DNA from: Sphagnum compactum
Taxonomy: Eukaryota; Bryophyta; Sphagnopsida; Sphagnales
Length of the DNA stretch: 64,000 bases
Reading direction: 5' to 3'
NCBI GenBank assembly: GCA_965153455.1
Contig: OZ234498.1
Coordinates: forward strand, 10,788,001-10,852,000
Made by a program: the position numbers and the translations under genes. Below, piece after piece: positions 41,279-52,924 of the stretch (within the stretch, counting starts at the first letter, position 1; each line of letters begins with the position of its first letter). Below the pieces are notes generated by a model that did no database searches, had not been told where the DNA came from, and worked only from the letters and a program-made list of their open reading frames with translations.

Positions 41279-42377
41279 CGGGGGCATTTTCTGGCCTTAT
41301 TTATATATTTTTTTAATATCATAAATCCATCATTTAAGGCTGACTACGCATGTTTTCTCCCTCAATTTCGTGATACAAAAAATATTTCGATTTTTTTTCC
41401 AGAAAGTAGCAAATTTTATCAAATTTAGAAAAAACACATTATTTTCCCACAATTTTCCCAATTTGTTTTGTCTAAGAAAATGAATATTTTGAACTGTATA
41501 CATATATCACTGCCCTTAAGATTTCCCACTCTGTTTTTTTTCCCTTCCCAGCTGCCCACTTGAATGGAAATGCTTCCAGGATGCACTTTATGCACCATAA
41601 TGTTCTGTAATAGCAGATTTTGACACCTGCAGTTATCATACTATCTCACCCAGAATCCACAATTCAAATAGATTTGTGGATTTGGAGGAGAATTTGAAGA
41701 GAAAGCAAAACAAAACAGGGCAATTTTATCAAATTGGTAAATATCCAACGGGTATATATTCTTTTTCTTGATTTGAGAATTTAGCTAATTTGGAGGATTT
41801 TAAATATCAACGATCTGAATATTAAAATACAAAAAACTAATTCAATTTTTAATTGCAAATTATTGTAGGATATATCAATATGCCTTTTAAATTTGAACAT
41901 TGGGGTATAAATGAAGCATATAGATGTCTACCCATTCTAAAAAAGAGGGAAAATGTGTACTAATTTCAATAGAAAACATGATTGGAAAGGAAAAATAATA
42001 ATTTGGATAATCGAAAGTAGGCTTCATATAAAGTTGCAAATATAAATATGGTTTTAAATAAAAAAAAGTTGGGTTGGGTGAAGTGGGGTGGGATAGGGTT
42101 ATAAGTGTAAATTTAGGGAGAGGCGAGAGGGAGGGTTGGGTTGAATTTTTTTTTGTCATCTTTTTTTTCAAGTTATTTTTTTGGGTGGGGTGCGGGGGTG
42201 AGAATTTCTTTTCTAGTTTCTGAAAGGCTTTTTCCTTAGGTGGCAAGGGGAAGGGGGATGGGCCAAGGCCCTCCAAAATATGCTAAATTCTTAAAGAAAT
42301 AAGTTTAATCTTTTTGAAAGATTAAAAAAAAACTTTTAAATTCACTGTGACCGAGTGAGTGTGTAATGCCCTACTGT

Positions 42378-42573
42378 CAGGGCATTACCCTAAAAATACC
42401 CGCCCAGTACCCTGCACACTGTGTACTTGGTTCCAGGGCAGCACAGGGCATTACCCTAAACATACCCGCCCAACACCCTGCACACTCTGGACTTGGTTCC
42501 AGGACAGCACAGGGAACTACCCCACACATACCCGCCCAACACCCTGCACACTCTAGACTTGGTTCCAGGGGCA
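42378..42573. repeat. 66-bp tandem repeat x 3, upstream of tubulin C
   Basis: Units start at 42378, 42444 and 42510. Each contains CAGGG..(T)TACC, ATACCCGCCCA, ACCCTGCACACT and ACTTGGTTCCAGG. They are GC-richer than the surroundings and lie about 0.8-0.95 kb before the tubulin C ATG. Small open frames across them are by-products of the repeat. Confidence 0.9.
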
Positions 42574-42891
42574 GCGGGTAGTGGACGAGATAGAAAAGGA
42601 ACCGGATTCCTTTTCCCGGCTGCCGTAAAAGGTCGGTCCCACGGAGTGTACCGTTCCCATGCTTTTATATGCTTTTGATACGATACGTTACTTTTACTGC
42701 TGACGGACGGATGTCTGCCACAAAGTTACACCCATGTGCAGAACCTGTACCTTCACACACCCTCGTGTCAGACCAGCACTGTCTTTTCATCCATCCCAAC
42801 TTTTTCTGTCCCTGACTCCTACCATCAACTTGCGCTCCACACGGTCAAGCGCATCACCGCTTGAAGCACAAACGAATCAAAAGGGATTGAT

Positions 42892-42914
42892 TATTTATTT
42901 ATTTATTTATTTAT
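42892..42914. repeat. (TTTA)n microsatellite
   Basis: About five to six tetranucleotide units. A reversed CCAAT box (ATTGG at 42945-42949) lies just downstream, about 385 bp before the tubulin C start; its role is unproven. Confidence 0.8.
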
Positions 42915-43334
42915 CATCTCCAACGTTCTAAACTCTCGCGTCTGATTGGCCACCACCCCGATTTACGGCTGCCGCCTCTTTTTGAACTTTACAGAAAAGT
43001 AGCAAAATTCAAAATTACACGCTACTCGCATGTGTTTAGGTGTGTGTATTAGGTCCAAAAAAATTTCCGCAGGCTGCCCATTCCTGGGCAGAATTTACTT
43101 GGACATCCCAAACCCCGCCAAAAATTCCTGACTCTTACCTACTTCTTCTTTTCGTCTTCATGTTCTCTTAGACGTTCGTTCTCGTCATACGCATCGTTTT
43201 CTCTTCTCTTGTGTGCTTTGTTTCTGTTTTCGTTTTGTTGTCTGCTGCTCGCTTGTCTGCCGGTTTGCTCGTTCTGCCGCTTTTGGGCGCGTCTTTCCTT
43301 CTTTTCTTTTCTTTCTTCTTCCCGACGGGTCAAG

Positions 43335-45058
43335 ATGCGTGAAATATTGCATATCCAAGGAGGACAATGCGGGAACCAGATCGGTGCCAAGTTTTGGGAG
43401 GTAGTGTGTGAAGAGCATGGTATCGATCCCACAGGAACATACCAGGGCGTCTCTGATCTGCAGCTGGAGCGCGTCAATGTGTATTACAATGAGGCAAGCG
43501 GTGGGAGATATGTTCCTCGTGCAGTGCTCATGGACCTGGAGCCTGGCACCATGGACAGTGTGCGGTCGGGGCCCTACGGGCAGATCTTCAGACCCGATAA
43601 CTTCGTGTTTGGACAGACCGGAGCTGGAAACAACTGGGCCAAGGGTCACTACACGGAAGGCGCGGAGCTGATCGACTCGGTTCTCGACGTTGTCCGGAAG
43701 GAGGCCGAGAGTTGTGACTGTTTGCAAGGTATGCGCTGAAGCTATATCCCTTTCGAAACGTCCAGCTTCTTGTATGGAAAGTATTTGGCTTTGTTTCTGT
43801 TCTGCTGTAGAGATGTGGTCTCTGTGTCTTGTGACTTTAAAAGAAGTCTTGTCTGTATATGCTAGGGACTTTTGTCTTCTCTGCTCTAGCGCTGTTTTTT
43901 TTTTCCCGTAGTGAAATCTTTGTCACGATTCTGAAAGTCTGCGACGAAATGTCTGTTCCGACTGAAAATGTGGGAGCTGTTTTCTTGAGAACAGGTTTTC
44001 AGGTGTGCCATTCGTTGGGAGGGGGAACTGGATCCGGCATGGGGACTTTGTTGATCTCCAAGATCCGGGAGGAGTATCCTGACAGGATGATGATGACCTT
44101 CTCTGTATTTCCTTCTCCCAAAGTGTCGGATACCGTCGTGGAGCCGTACAATGCGACGCTTTCCGTGCATCAGCTGGTCGAGAACGCGGACGAGTGTATG
44201 GTTCTCGACAATGAGGCGCTGTATGACATTTGCTTCAGGACTCTTAAGCTCATCACTCCGACATGTACATTTTTACTGCTCTTGAAACCTTTCTTTCCTT
44301 CGCTTTGCTCGTATTCGAATCGAGTTTCCCTTTTACGTTTGCGATCTTATATTGCATTTTCTGAGGTTTTCTTTGTTTCTTCGTTTCTAGTTGGCGATTT
44401 GAACCATCTAATTAGCGCAACGATGAGCGGCGTGACATGCTGCCTTCGGTTTCCCGGTCAGCTGAATTCAGATTTGCGAAAGCTGGCAGTCAACTTGATT
44501 CCCTTCCCACGCCTTCACTTCTTCATGGTGGGATTTGCGCCTCTGACATCCAGGGGTTCACAGCAATACAGATCGCTTACAGTACCAGAGCTTACTCAGC
44601 AGATGTGGGACGCCAAGAACATGATGTGTGCTGCTGATCCGAGGCACGGAAGATATCTCACAGCATCTGCTATGTTCCGAGGGAAAATGAGCACCAAGGA
44701 AGTGGATGAGCAGATGATCAACGTTCAGAACAAGAACTCATCCTACTTCGTGGAATGGATACCCAACAATGTTAAGTCTAGTGTATGTGATATTCCCCCC
44801 ATTGGATTGAAAATGTCCTCAACGTTTGTAGGAAACTCTACATCTATTCAAGAGATGTTCAGGCGTGTGAGCGAGCAGTTCACAGCCATGTTCAGGAGGA
44901 AGGCCTTCTTACATTGGTACACTGGCGAAGGGATGGACGAAATGGAGTTCACTGAGGCAGAGAGCAACATGAATGATCTTGTGTCTGAATACCAGCAGTA
45001 CCAGGATGCCAGTGCTGAAGAGGAGGGTGATTACGAGGAGGATATGGAAGAAGCCTAG
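43335..45058 (+). CDS. Beta-tubulin C, three exons
   Basis: Exons are 43335-43728, 43995-44264 and 44391-45058, the same sizes and phases as A and B, giving an intact 443-aa protein. Hallmarks are MREI, GGGTGSG and the acidic tail [13 protein letters not shown]. The protein matches B except at two tail residues (435 Asp, 440 Met), although silent sites and both introns differ clearly, so this copy is the older branch of the cluster. Intron 2 is 126 nt, a multiple of three, and has no stop in the coding frame, so a retained intron would insert 42 residues without breaking translation. A pyrimidine-rich leader precedes the ATG. Confidence 0.96.
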
Positions 45059-46560
45059 AGATGAAATGGAATATTCTTGCACAAGTCTGGAAATATCTTG
45101 AGTGAAGGTAAGCCTGTGTGTTTGTGTCTGGAAACCATATCAGTTTCTGGGTGTGACCAATTATGTTTACATCTATGTCGAGTATTAGTGTTACCCTCTT
45201 TTTCAATATGGAACTATAGGCATTTGTAAGTATTTATCACTCACAATTTTTCTTGGGTTCATGTTTTGTACTTGGAGGTGTGATGATTCCAAATGCACCA
45301 GTGTTTCTTGTTCTTGTCTGCTCTTAAATGGGTGCTTTTCTTCTTCTTTTTCTTTTGACTGCTTAAATATTATGTTGGCAAAGTTCTGTGTTTAATTACT
45401 ACAATCATCCTGTTTTTCATTTGAGATGGTGGCAGATCCTCGAAATTTAAGCCCATCATGGTAAAGGTAAACTGAATCTTTCCTGTATGTTTGTATGTGG
45501 GTGTGCCAGTACTGCATACAGTTTTTTCTCCAGGCTGCCATTTGCCTGGATTTTCTAACATTGTCATGCTTGACATTTTTTGGGTTCACGTTATACACGT
45601 TTTGGACATGTAATGAGTATCAGGGGTATGTAACATGCTACTTGCCCCTTGGAACAGAACATGAGAGGTTGAGTGCAAAAAGTGTTTTGATTGTTACCCA
45701 ATTTTTTGAGGAATTATAATTATAATTGTGCACAACACTTCAAAGATTGTATTGTAATTTGAATTACAATTCAAATAACAATTAAGTCTTTAAAGTATTG
45801 TCCACAAACTACAATGTTTCAATAGAAGTCAACACAAGAAGTGGGCAAAATCACATAAGTAGGCATTTTGTAAGCATAATTTTTATTCTTGGATAGGATT
45901 ACATAAGAAATAATCAAGAACCTTTTTCATGAACACTTGGTTGACATTGGAGTATTTCAAACCATGAATTGGAAATTATATTCCCAAAAATGTAATCACA
46001 AAAAGGTTCAAAAGGATCAAACTGTAAAATGTTTTCTACATCATTATGAATGGATGATGGTTGGTATGTTCGGGTGTCTCTTACCAAATTCAAATGCACA
46101 TTATAGATGTAATACATGTGATTGCAAGATAGGAAATAATTATGTTTAGAACTTGTTGTATTGAAAACAAAATTTGAATAAGTACAACTTCGGTAGTTGC
46201 CAATTGTGACAAAGTAAGTGCATGGTAAGTTATTGACGATTAAATCATGAAAGTGATATCGACAACCTTGGCATCCAAGGTCGTAACATCTGTCATCTTA
46301 AATATGTTTGTTGGTAAACATTGTCTCGCACAAATTTTGCATCCATTTTGAACATTAGGGGCAACTCCCAAGAAAAATGCAATCCATTGAACTAATTGTT
46401 GGTGTAACAAGAGGTGTGCCCTAAACAAGAACAAACCATGCTCAACCCAATGCATCAACTTCACATTGAGTAATATTTGTGTTTGGGTTGAAAAGAAGGG
46501 GTTTGTTGTACTTCAAATTTGGCACAATTCCACTAGTACAACAAGCCATATTACCTAAGC
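45059..46560. other. 3' flank of tubulin C and AT-rich spacer
   Basis: The start probably holds the tubulin C 3' UTR. Between 45.9 and 46.5 kb the minus strand has two short open frames that may continue the decayed TPR gene, but they show no recognisable TPR pattern. Confidence 0.4.
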
Positions 46561-47640
46561 TAAACTTTTTTTTCAAGGCCTTGGGGAACAGCAACCTTAT
46601 CAAGGTCCTTCAAAGTTCCATGACAGTCATCCAACATTTCTTTGACATTTCCATGCTTTTTCAAAATGAATGCATTTTTTGGTTCAAGAACATCAACCTT
46701 GTCAAGGTCCTGCAAGGTTTCGTGATAGTCATCAACATCATTTTGACATTTCCATGGGTTTTCAAAGTGAATGCATTGTTTGGGTCAAGAACGTGAGCAT
46801 TGTCAAGGTCCTTCAAAATTTCGTGATAATCATCCAACATTTTTTTGACATCTCCATGCCTTTTCAAAATGAATGCATTCTTTGGTTGAAGAACATCAAC
46901 CTTATCAAGGTCTTACAAGGCTTTGTGATAGTCATCCAACATCCTTTTGACATCTTCACGGGTTTTCAAAGTGAATGCATTGTTTGGTTTGAGACCATTA
47001 ACTTTGTCAAGGTCCTCCAAAGATTATTGATAGTCCTTCAACATGTTTTTGACATTTACACGCCTTATTAAAATGAATACATTGTTTGATTCAAGAACAT
47101 CAGCCTTGTCAAGGTCCTCCAAAGCTCCTTATAGTCTTTTGACATCTCTGTGCGGATCTTCAAAATGAATGCATTGTTTGGTTCAAGAACATTAACCTTG
47201 TCATGTCTTCCAAGGCTCCTTAATAATCTTTTAACAACATTTTGACATGTCAACGGGTTTTCAAAATGAATGCATTGTTTGGTCAAGAACGTTAACTTTG
47301 TCAAGGTCATCCAACGCTCCATGATACTCATCCAACATCCTTTTGACATCTCCACAAGTCATCAAAATGAATGCATTCAAAGTTCAAGAAAATGAGCTTT
47401 GTCAAGATCCTCCAAAGCTCGTTCATAGTCCTTCAACACCATTTGGACATATATGTACCTTGTCAAAGTACGTGTAATGCTTGGTTCAATAACATCATCC
47501 TTGTCAAGGAATTCCAAGGCTTTTTAATGGTCCTTCAAAATGTTTTTGTCACGTGCATGGGTTTTGAAAATTAATGCATTTTTGGTATCATTAAACATCA
47601 ACCTTATGAAGGTCCTTCAAGGTATTTATAATAATCCTTC
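46560..47640 (-). pseudogene. Decayed tetratricopeptide-repeat gene, about ten 34-residue units
   Basis: The region has a 102-bp period. The recurrent minus-strand TGCATTCA element lies near 46665, 46768, 46866, 46970, 47068, 47163, 47265, 47363 and 47571. The minus strand translates to TPR-like units such as GDVKKMLDDYHEILKDLD, then NAHVLDPNNAFTLK; the spacing of G, Y, A-like and P positions fits TPR helices A and B. 34 residues equal 102 bp. Frameshifts and stops occur between units, so no long protein survives. TPR arrays serve as protein-binding scaffolds. No start, partner domain or parent gene was identified. Upstream minus-strand sequence at 48.8-49.2 kb and 52.9-54.1 kb could belong to it, but this is a guess. 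Confidence 0.65.
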
Positions 47641-49285
47641 CATTTGTCAACAATATGAAATAATGGAAAAACAAAATTATTAAAAAATTACTGATAGATC
47701 CAACATGAAACACAACATTTGTGATAGAGACAAACAAATTGGAGTTTTCCCACCAAGCTTATGTTACTTTATTTTCATACCTCTTTCATAAAAATTTGAA
47801 ATATAATGATCACCTACGCAATGATTGGTATACATAATTCTTATCATTAATGATTATTCCATTTGTTTCAAAGAGTGTCTTTTGTTAATAAACATGTCAT
47901 TACATTATGCCATATGTTGAATTTGGTAAGTAAATGATGTGAATTTAATTAATATATTTTTTCAATTTCCTAGTTGAACCAAGGTGACGAACATCCTCAG
48001 GTAAATTTTGATATAATTAATGAAAATATTTCAATGAACTTTTAAAATTTTAATTAATAGATGTAAATGTGGCAATGTCTTCCCCTGAAAAATAATATTA
48101 TGTTTTTTTAGGCAATTAGTTTCCCAAAAAAAATAGTTTGCAACAAAATGTTATGTCTTAAAAAAAAATGATGTTGCATTTTGGGGATTTTTTGGCAAAA
48201 AACTTGATCGACCATAATTTTGTACTCTGGTCCTACTATTGAAATATCTCTTCTTGTTTTCTTATCATGCATGTTCAATGTTTATATAATTGATATGGTC
48301 CAAACATAGATGGGCAAATGATAAATTCTAAATAATCATTTGCTGAATCATTTAGAACATGCATTAATCTAGTTAGTTCTTGTGTAGGTATTCCATTTCA
48401 TTGTGATTGGAATGACAAAGTTGATAATTGTCGAACAATATTGTTGCACAACTCATTCACACGCATAATTACATTCATATAGACAAATCTTATTCAACAT
48501 TATTGTTGCCTTATTCCATCAATTGAATGGACTGCTTTCCTTGGCAAACAATATTATTGTAGTACTCTACCTATGTGAAATTCATGACTTTTGATTGTTG
48601 CACAACTACTTGGAGTAATTGGATGATGTGAGTCCCATTTTTGTGCAAATTAAGCTTTCTAGTATAACCCCATTTGAAACCTAGGAAGATTGTGTTCATG
48701 TTTTAATTACTCACTACTTGAACTTTGAAACAAACTTCACTCATTGCAACCTTCATACCCTTCAACAAGAACACAAAGTTAGTTTAGACATTGCAAAACA
48801 AATCGAGTTCAAGATGACAAATGTTAGAATGCAGGCATATACCTACAAGTTTTGGGAAATTGCAACAGAGGTGGCACTTGAATGACCTTGATAGTTTTTG
48901 TTGTCCTTTCGCATTAGTTGCAAACCCAATGAAATGCATGTGAATGATGTGGAAAAGAAGAGCACCAAGTTCAACCACCTTAATAGAAAATAATGGTAGA
49001 TGAACCTTTGTGCAAACTTGAGTCATTATGCATCTACTAGGTCCAATATTCATGATACTATTATTGTTTTTAAAGGACATGGAACCAAAGTTTTGGTGTT
49101 TTAAACATACTAGGTCTGACATAAAAGACATGGTGGTATGTGAGACGCACTTGCATGTGGCAATGGAATGATGAATATTCTTGTTGTTGCATTGAGCCAC
49201 CAAGCCCTCAAAAGCTATGTGAAGAGATTGCTGGTAACAACCCAACAAATGAACCGACCTTGATAGAAACTTGTAGCAAACTCCT
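47640..49285. other. AT-rich stretch without a recognised gene
   Basis: A 154-codon open frame occurs on the minus strand at 48784-49248, but it resembles nothing I know and lacks other support. No repeats of note. Confidence 0.4.
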
Positions 49286-49287
49286 CA

Positions 49288-49700
49288 ATGCAAGTATGAG
49301 CCAAGGGAGAACTAATCCATTGGATTCCTTGCATTTTATGCTAGACCAGTGAAGAACTTGTGATTTTGAAGAGAGGTTGAGAGAAAGGATGCAAGGGATC
49401 GTTTAGATGTAAATCTGAGCCAAGAGTGAATTATTCTATGGGATTCTCTGCATTTATGGTAGAGTAATGAACAACTTGGAACTTGGTTATGAAGACAGGT
49501 TGAGAAAAGATTCCTTGCATTTATGCTAGACCAGTGAAAAACTGTGGTTTTGAAGAGAGGTTGAGAGAAAGGATGCAAGGGATCATTTAGATGCAAATAT
49601 GAGCCAAGAGTGAATTATTCTATGGGATTCTCTGCATTTATGGTAGAGTAACGAACAACTTGGAACGTAGTTCTGAAGAGAGGTTGAGAAAAAGGATGCA
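49288..49700. repeat. Tandem duplication, about 186 bp with internal half-units
   Basis: The block beginning TTCCTTGCATTT(T)ATGCTAGA at about 49326 recurs at about 49511. Within each block a related segment (GGATTCTCTGCATTTATGGT, at 49439 and 49623) shows an older duplication of about 95-110 bp. GAGCCAAG and GAGAGGTTGAGA(G)AAA recur throughout. It is non-coding. Confidence 0.75.
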
Positions 49701-50070
49701 AGTGGTCCTTGTAGGATGGTGCATAGTGCATACCGTGTGGCAGCAAAGACAATTGAGGATGGTTCAACTGAAATATATTGTTGCAGATGGATACTTTGCT
49801 GACATTTTCTCTTGTTGTTGTGTGCTTTCACATTGTTCAAGATTGGAAGTCTTTTAATGAAGTTATGGGATCGCTGGGTGCGTGCTGGGTGCGCCCGTCT
49901 CATGGAACTTCCTGTGATCACTGAAATATTTGGCGTTTAGAAAATCGATGCAAGTGCTTGTTGATGGACGGTATCCACCATGTGTCAGCAAAGAAAATTG
50001 AGGCCGGTAAGAGTTTGCCACAGTACTTTTATCAGAACTTTCCTCTTATATAAATTATATGATTTTTTAT

Positions 50071-50454
50071 GGAAAATTTTAAATTCACACCTTTTTTGGT
50101 TAAATTCACACCCTTTCTTCGCGCGTCCAATTATATGCAGATTAAATTTGAGTGTGTCTGCCCCACCCCCTTGTAAACAGTACGCGCAACACAATAGGAG
50201 ATGGAGTTCGCGACGCAGCAAGAGCTGATCGAAGATCTCAGCAACAACTACGAACAAGGAGTGGTCCTCACCATCAAAACAAGCAAGGAGAAGCGGGTGG
50301 TCATGAAGTGTGACCAAGGCGAGGAGTACGTCAACATGCTGAACCTGATGGATGAAACCCGCCAAAAGGAGACGCACAAAAGTTTAATCTGCATAAAATC
50401 GGACGCGCAAAGGGTGTGAATTAAACCAAAAAAGGTGTGAATTAAAAATTTTCC
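50071..50454 (+). mobile_element. 384-bp element with about 75-bp terminal inverted repeats (MULE-like, non-autonomous)
   Basis: The left end (50071-50146) and right end (50383-50454) are inverted copies with few mismatches. Both run GGAAAATTTT, AATTCACACCTTTTTTGG, AATTCACACCCTT, GCGCGTCC and ATGCAGATTAAA inward. Inside each arm the AATTCACACC block occurs twice. The core is GC-richer than its surroundings and holds a 72-codon frame with FAR1/MULE-like sequence. Flanks TTTTTTAT (left) and TTTTTTCT (right) could be an imperfect 8-bp target duplication. Alternatively the palindromic AAAATTTT at both ends could itself be the duplication. Long inverted repeats plus a transposase-type DNA-binding fragment suggest a Mutator-like derivative, but a clean 9-bp duplication is missing. 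Confidence 0.75.
50201..50419 (+). CDS. Truncated FAR1/MULE-type DNA-binding domain ORF (72 aa)
   Basis: The ATG lies in the element core and the TGA inside the right inverted repeat. Residues about 3-62 (FATQQELIEDL, VVLTIKTSKEKRVVMKCDQG, EEY) resemble the start of the WRKY-GCM1-like zinc-binding domain at the N-terminus of FAR1/FHY3 and MULE transposase proteins. The usual pattern there is a helix, then a basic beta strand ending C-[ED]-x-G. The frame then enters the inverted repeat (about residues 61-72) before the next conserved Cys-Pro-Phe, so a full zinc site is missing. It is probably the remnant of a transposase or a captured exon. Whether it is expressed is unknown. Confidence 0.5.
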   Translation: MEFATQQELIEDLSNNYEQGVVLTIKTSKEKRVVMKCDQGEEYVNMLNLMDETRQKETHKSLICIKSDAQRV

Positions 50455-50711
50455 TTTTTTCTAACTTTTTCTCCCTTGATTAGGCCTACCAGCTGGGAAA
50501 CATTTGTTCATAATTTCAGTTCCCCATACAGTCATGGCGCACGCCATCAATTTTCAGGTCTAGCAAAGAAAAAGAATGGATGCATGGTCATTGCTTGACG
50601 ATGCGCAACCTGATTGATATTATTTAGTTGGGGGTGCCTCACAAGTCCAACTTTTTTTTTTTTTGCATTGAGTTATTTTGATTGGCCCATCGCAAAAAAA
50701 TAAAAAGAAAT

Positions 50712-51772
50712 TATGGAGGTTCCCCTAAAATAGAAGGTTTTATTGAAAGATGGAGTGCCTCCCCGTTTGGCCCACCTATATAGGTGAGAAGGGGAGGACT
50801 TGGGCAAAACATATGGGATTAAAGTGAGGTGCTATTGGGAACACCATTGGGGAACACATTGGGAATCTAGGGAACATATTGAGAACCTGATGGGAACTTG
50901 AAGGGAACATGTTGGGAACAAAGGAAAAATGAGAAAATTAATGGATTGAGCATTTGGGATGTAAAATTATGGGATTACATGTACATTTGCAAAGTAATTC
51001 ATTTCAAAATGAACATTTGTTGATTGATCATTTAAAAAAAAGTTACGAGGAGGGTCATAATTGAGCAAGGGACCTAATTTTTATTTTTCATAAGACTTAT
51101 GTGACAGTGTATTTTGTTGATGGATTTTCCTAAGTTAATTAGAATTTGAATGTGTTCAAAACATAATCTTTTATGAACTAGGTGAATGACCCCCATAAGA
51201 TGAAGTTTTTGAGCATGTGTGATCAACTCCTTTGGATGTCATCCACATGAAAACTAAACCTTAAAGGATGGGGATGATGATGATCCTAATGCGAACCACT
51301 GAAAAGCCAACCCCCATATGATGTGTTCAATATCTGAGGTTTTGTTGTGGATGCACAAGCCCATGACGACATTAATTTTTTTGGCAATAACCATCGGGCT
51401 ATGCATAAGGGTAGGTTTTCAAATACTCAGTTGATAACCACTGGTAAACCTGCAGGTTATAGGGTTTTTTAATTTTCTATTTTCTATTTTTTCTATCATA
51501 AAAATGTTAATAATTAAGGCTATTATATCATTTATTGGGGGGGGGGGAGGGGGGGAGAGGTGAGGATTTTTTTCATTTTTCCTTTGTTCCCAACATGTTC
51601 CCATGAAGTTCCCATCAGGTTCCCAATGTATTCCCCAAGGGTGTTCCCAATAGCTCCTCACTTTAATCCCATACGTTTTGCCCAAGTCCTCCCCTTCTCA
51701 CCTATATAGGTGGGCCAAAAAGGGAGGCCCTCCATCTTTCCATAGAATCTTCTATTTCGGGGAGCCTCCATA
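50712..51772. mobile_element. Fold-back element, about 1.06 kb with 205-225-bp inverted arms
   Basis: The left arm (50712-50937) and right arm (51568-51772) are inverted copies. Outer ends share TATGGAGG.TCCCC.AAA. The middles share GGCCCACCTATATAGGTGAG, AAGGGGAGGACTTGGGCAAA and TGGGATTAAAGTGAGG. Inner ends share GGGAACATGTTGGGAACAAA. Each arm holds several GGGAAC-type short repeats. The AT-rich middle (about 630 bp) shows no transposase. A partial diverged arm-like segment follows at about 51773-51835. The 88-codon minus-strand frame at its right end is arm sequence, not a gene. The class is uncertain. Confidence 0.8.
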
Positions 51773-52924
51773 GTTCCCCAAGTTCTCAATGTGTTCTCCA
51801 ACATGTTCTTCATAGCATCTCATTTTTATCCCACATACATACATAAGTGTGCATTAATTTATTTATTTTCCAGTAGAAACACAAAAAATGTCAAAATCAA
51901 TTTCTAAAATCAATTAAACATGTTTTAATGCATGCTTATTTACTACACATGCGATTTACATCTAGAGCTAGAAATTTTGAACCTAATGAATACAAACAAT
52001 TAGTCAAATGTTTTAAAAAATGAATCATTTCCTTTGTAATACTTCATTTCCTTTCAAAAGTTTGAAACTTTCATATGATATTTTTTCATTAAGTTTACCT
52101 AATGAATATGTAGTTGCATAAAGAGAAACATGTTTTTCTTATATAAACTTTTTGAAATCAATTGCATTTTTTAATGCATTTTATTTGTTTTCCTTTATAA
52201 AAAATTGTAATATTGACAATGAACCATAAGTTAATCAAAGGACTCAAAAAGAATTTTACAAAACTCCCAATAATTATTGGATTTTTAGTACGTTATTTTT
52301 TTGATATTCTAATAATAGGAACACAACAATACACTATAGTTGTAATATACTAAACATTATGAAAATGTAACATTGTCTTTTGCATTGTTTTTAGATAGAC
52401 ATTCCTTTTTGAAATCCCAATTGTGAATTAACTCAAACATATTTGACAAGTCTTTTTTAATTTCGAAAATGTTGATGACTTATGGAAATGATATATTTTT
52501 TGTTGTGAACAAGTTTCAACATCCTTGCTACTATTTGTTAACTAATGGCATCACTTTGTAATGGAGTTGTTTTGTGCAAACTAGTCATGAGTTTTGAAAT
52601 TAAAATAGATCACATTTTAGCATGATGTTGAGACATTTTACCACAATGCTCATTGAAGTGATATTGTCCATTCAAATTCAAGCCTAATCAATCATCTCTA
52701 CCCTCATTGCTTGTGTGTTGACTCTCAATGTCATTTTGATGTGTAGATTATTGACCATATGGAACTTGAAATTTGTGTATTAAGTTCATGTGGCCAATTT
52801 GGGTGTCGGTCATCTCTTGATTGCTCCAACCAATGTGTTGTTTGTAGATGGGTTTTGGGGTTGTGAATTCAACAATTAAGTTTCGTGTTAAGGGGTGTGA
52901 TGTGGGAGATGTATTTTCAGTATT
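51773..52924. other. AT-rich stretch without a recognised gene
   Basis: No motif or repeat of note was seen beyond the arm-like segment at the left edge. Confidence 0.4.

Larger units (their letters stand above)
39500..42370. other. AT-rich spacer, no gene recognised
   Basis: It holds the hairpin at 40387-40450 and the CCGT microsatellite listed separately. No coding signature was found on either strand. Confidence 0.45.

Noticed and set aside
42378-42573. Possible CRISPR-like array
   Set aside because: Adjacent units are homologous along their whole length, with no unique spacers, in a plant genome. It is an ordinary minisatellite; the same holds for 7278-7429, 29057-29195 and 62732-62887.
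43859-45058. A single 399-codon frame as an alternative tubulin protein
   Set aside because: It reads through intron 1 sequence and intron 2. Splice sites and exon sizes identical to A and B support the three-exon model. The stop-free intron 2 is kept only as a finding.
46670-47071. 133-codon plus-strand frame across the TPR region
   Set aside because: It is the antisense of the TPR repeat; the minus strand carries the recognisable pattern.
48784-49248. 154-codon minus-strand frame as a gene
   Set aside because: No recognisable motif or splice context; the composition is consistent with chance in AT-rich DNA.
51419-51685. 88-codon minus-strand frame (MGKTYGIKVRSYWEHPWG..)
   Set aside because: It lies almost wholly in the right arm of the fold-back element and is repeat-derived.
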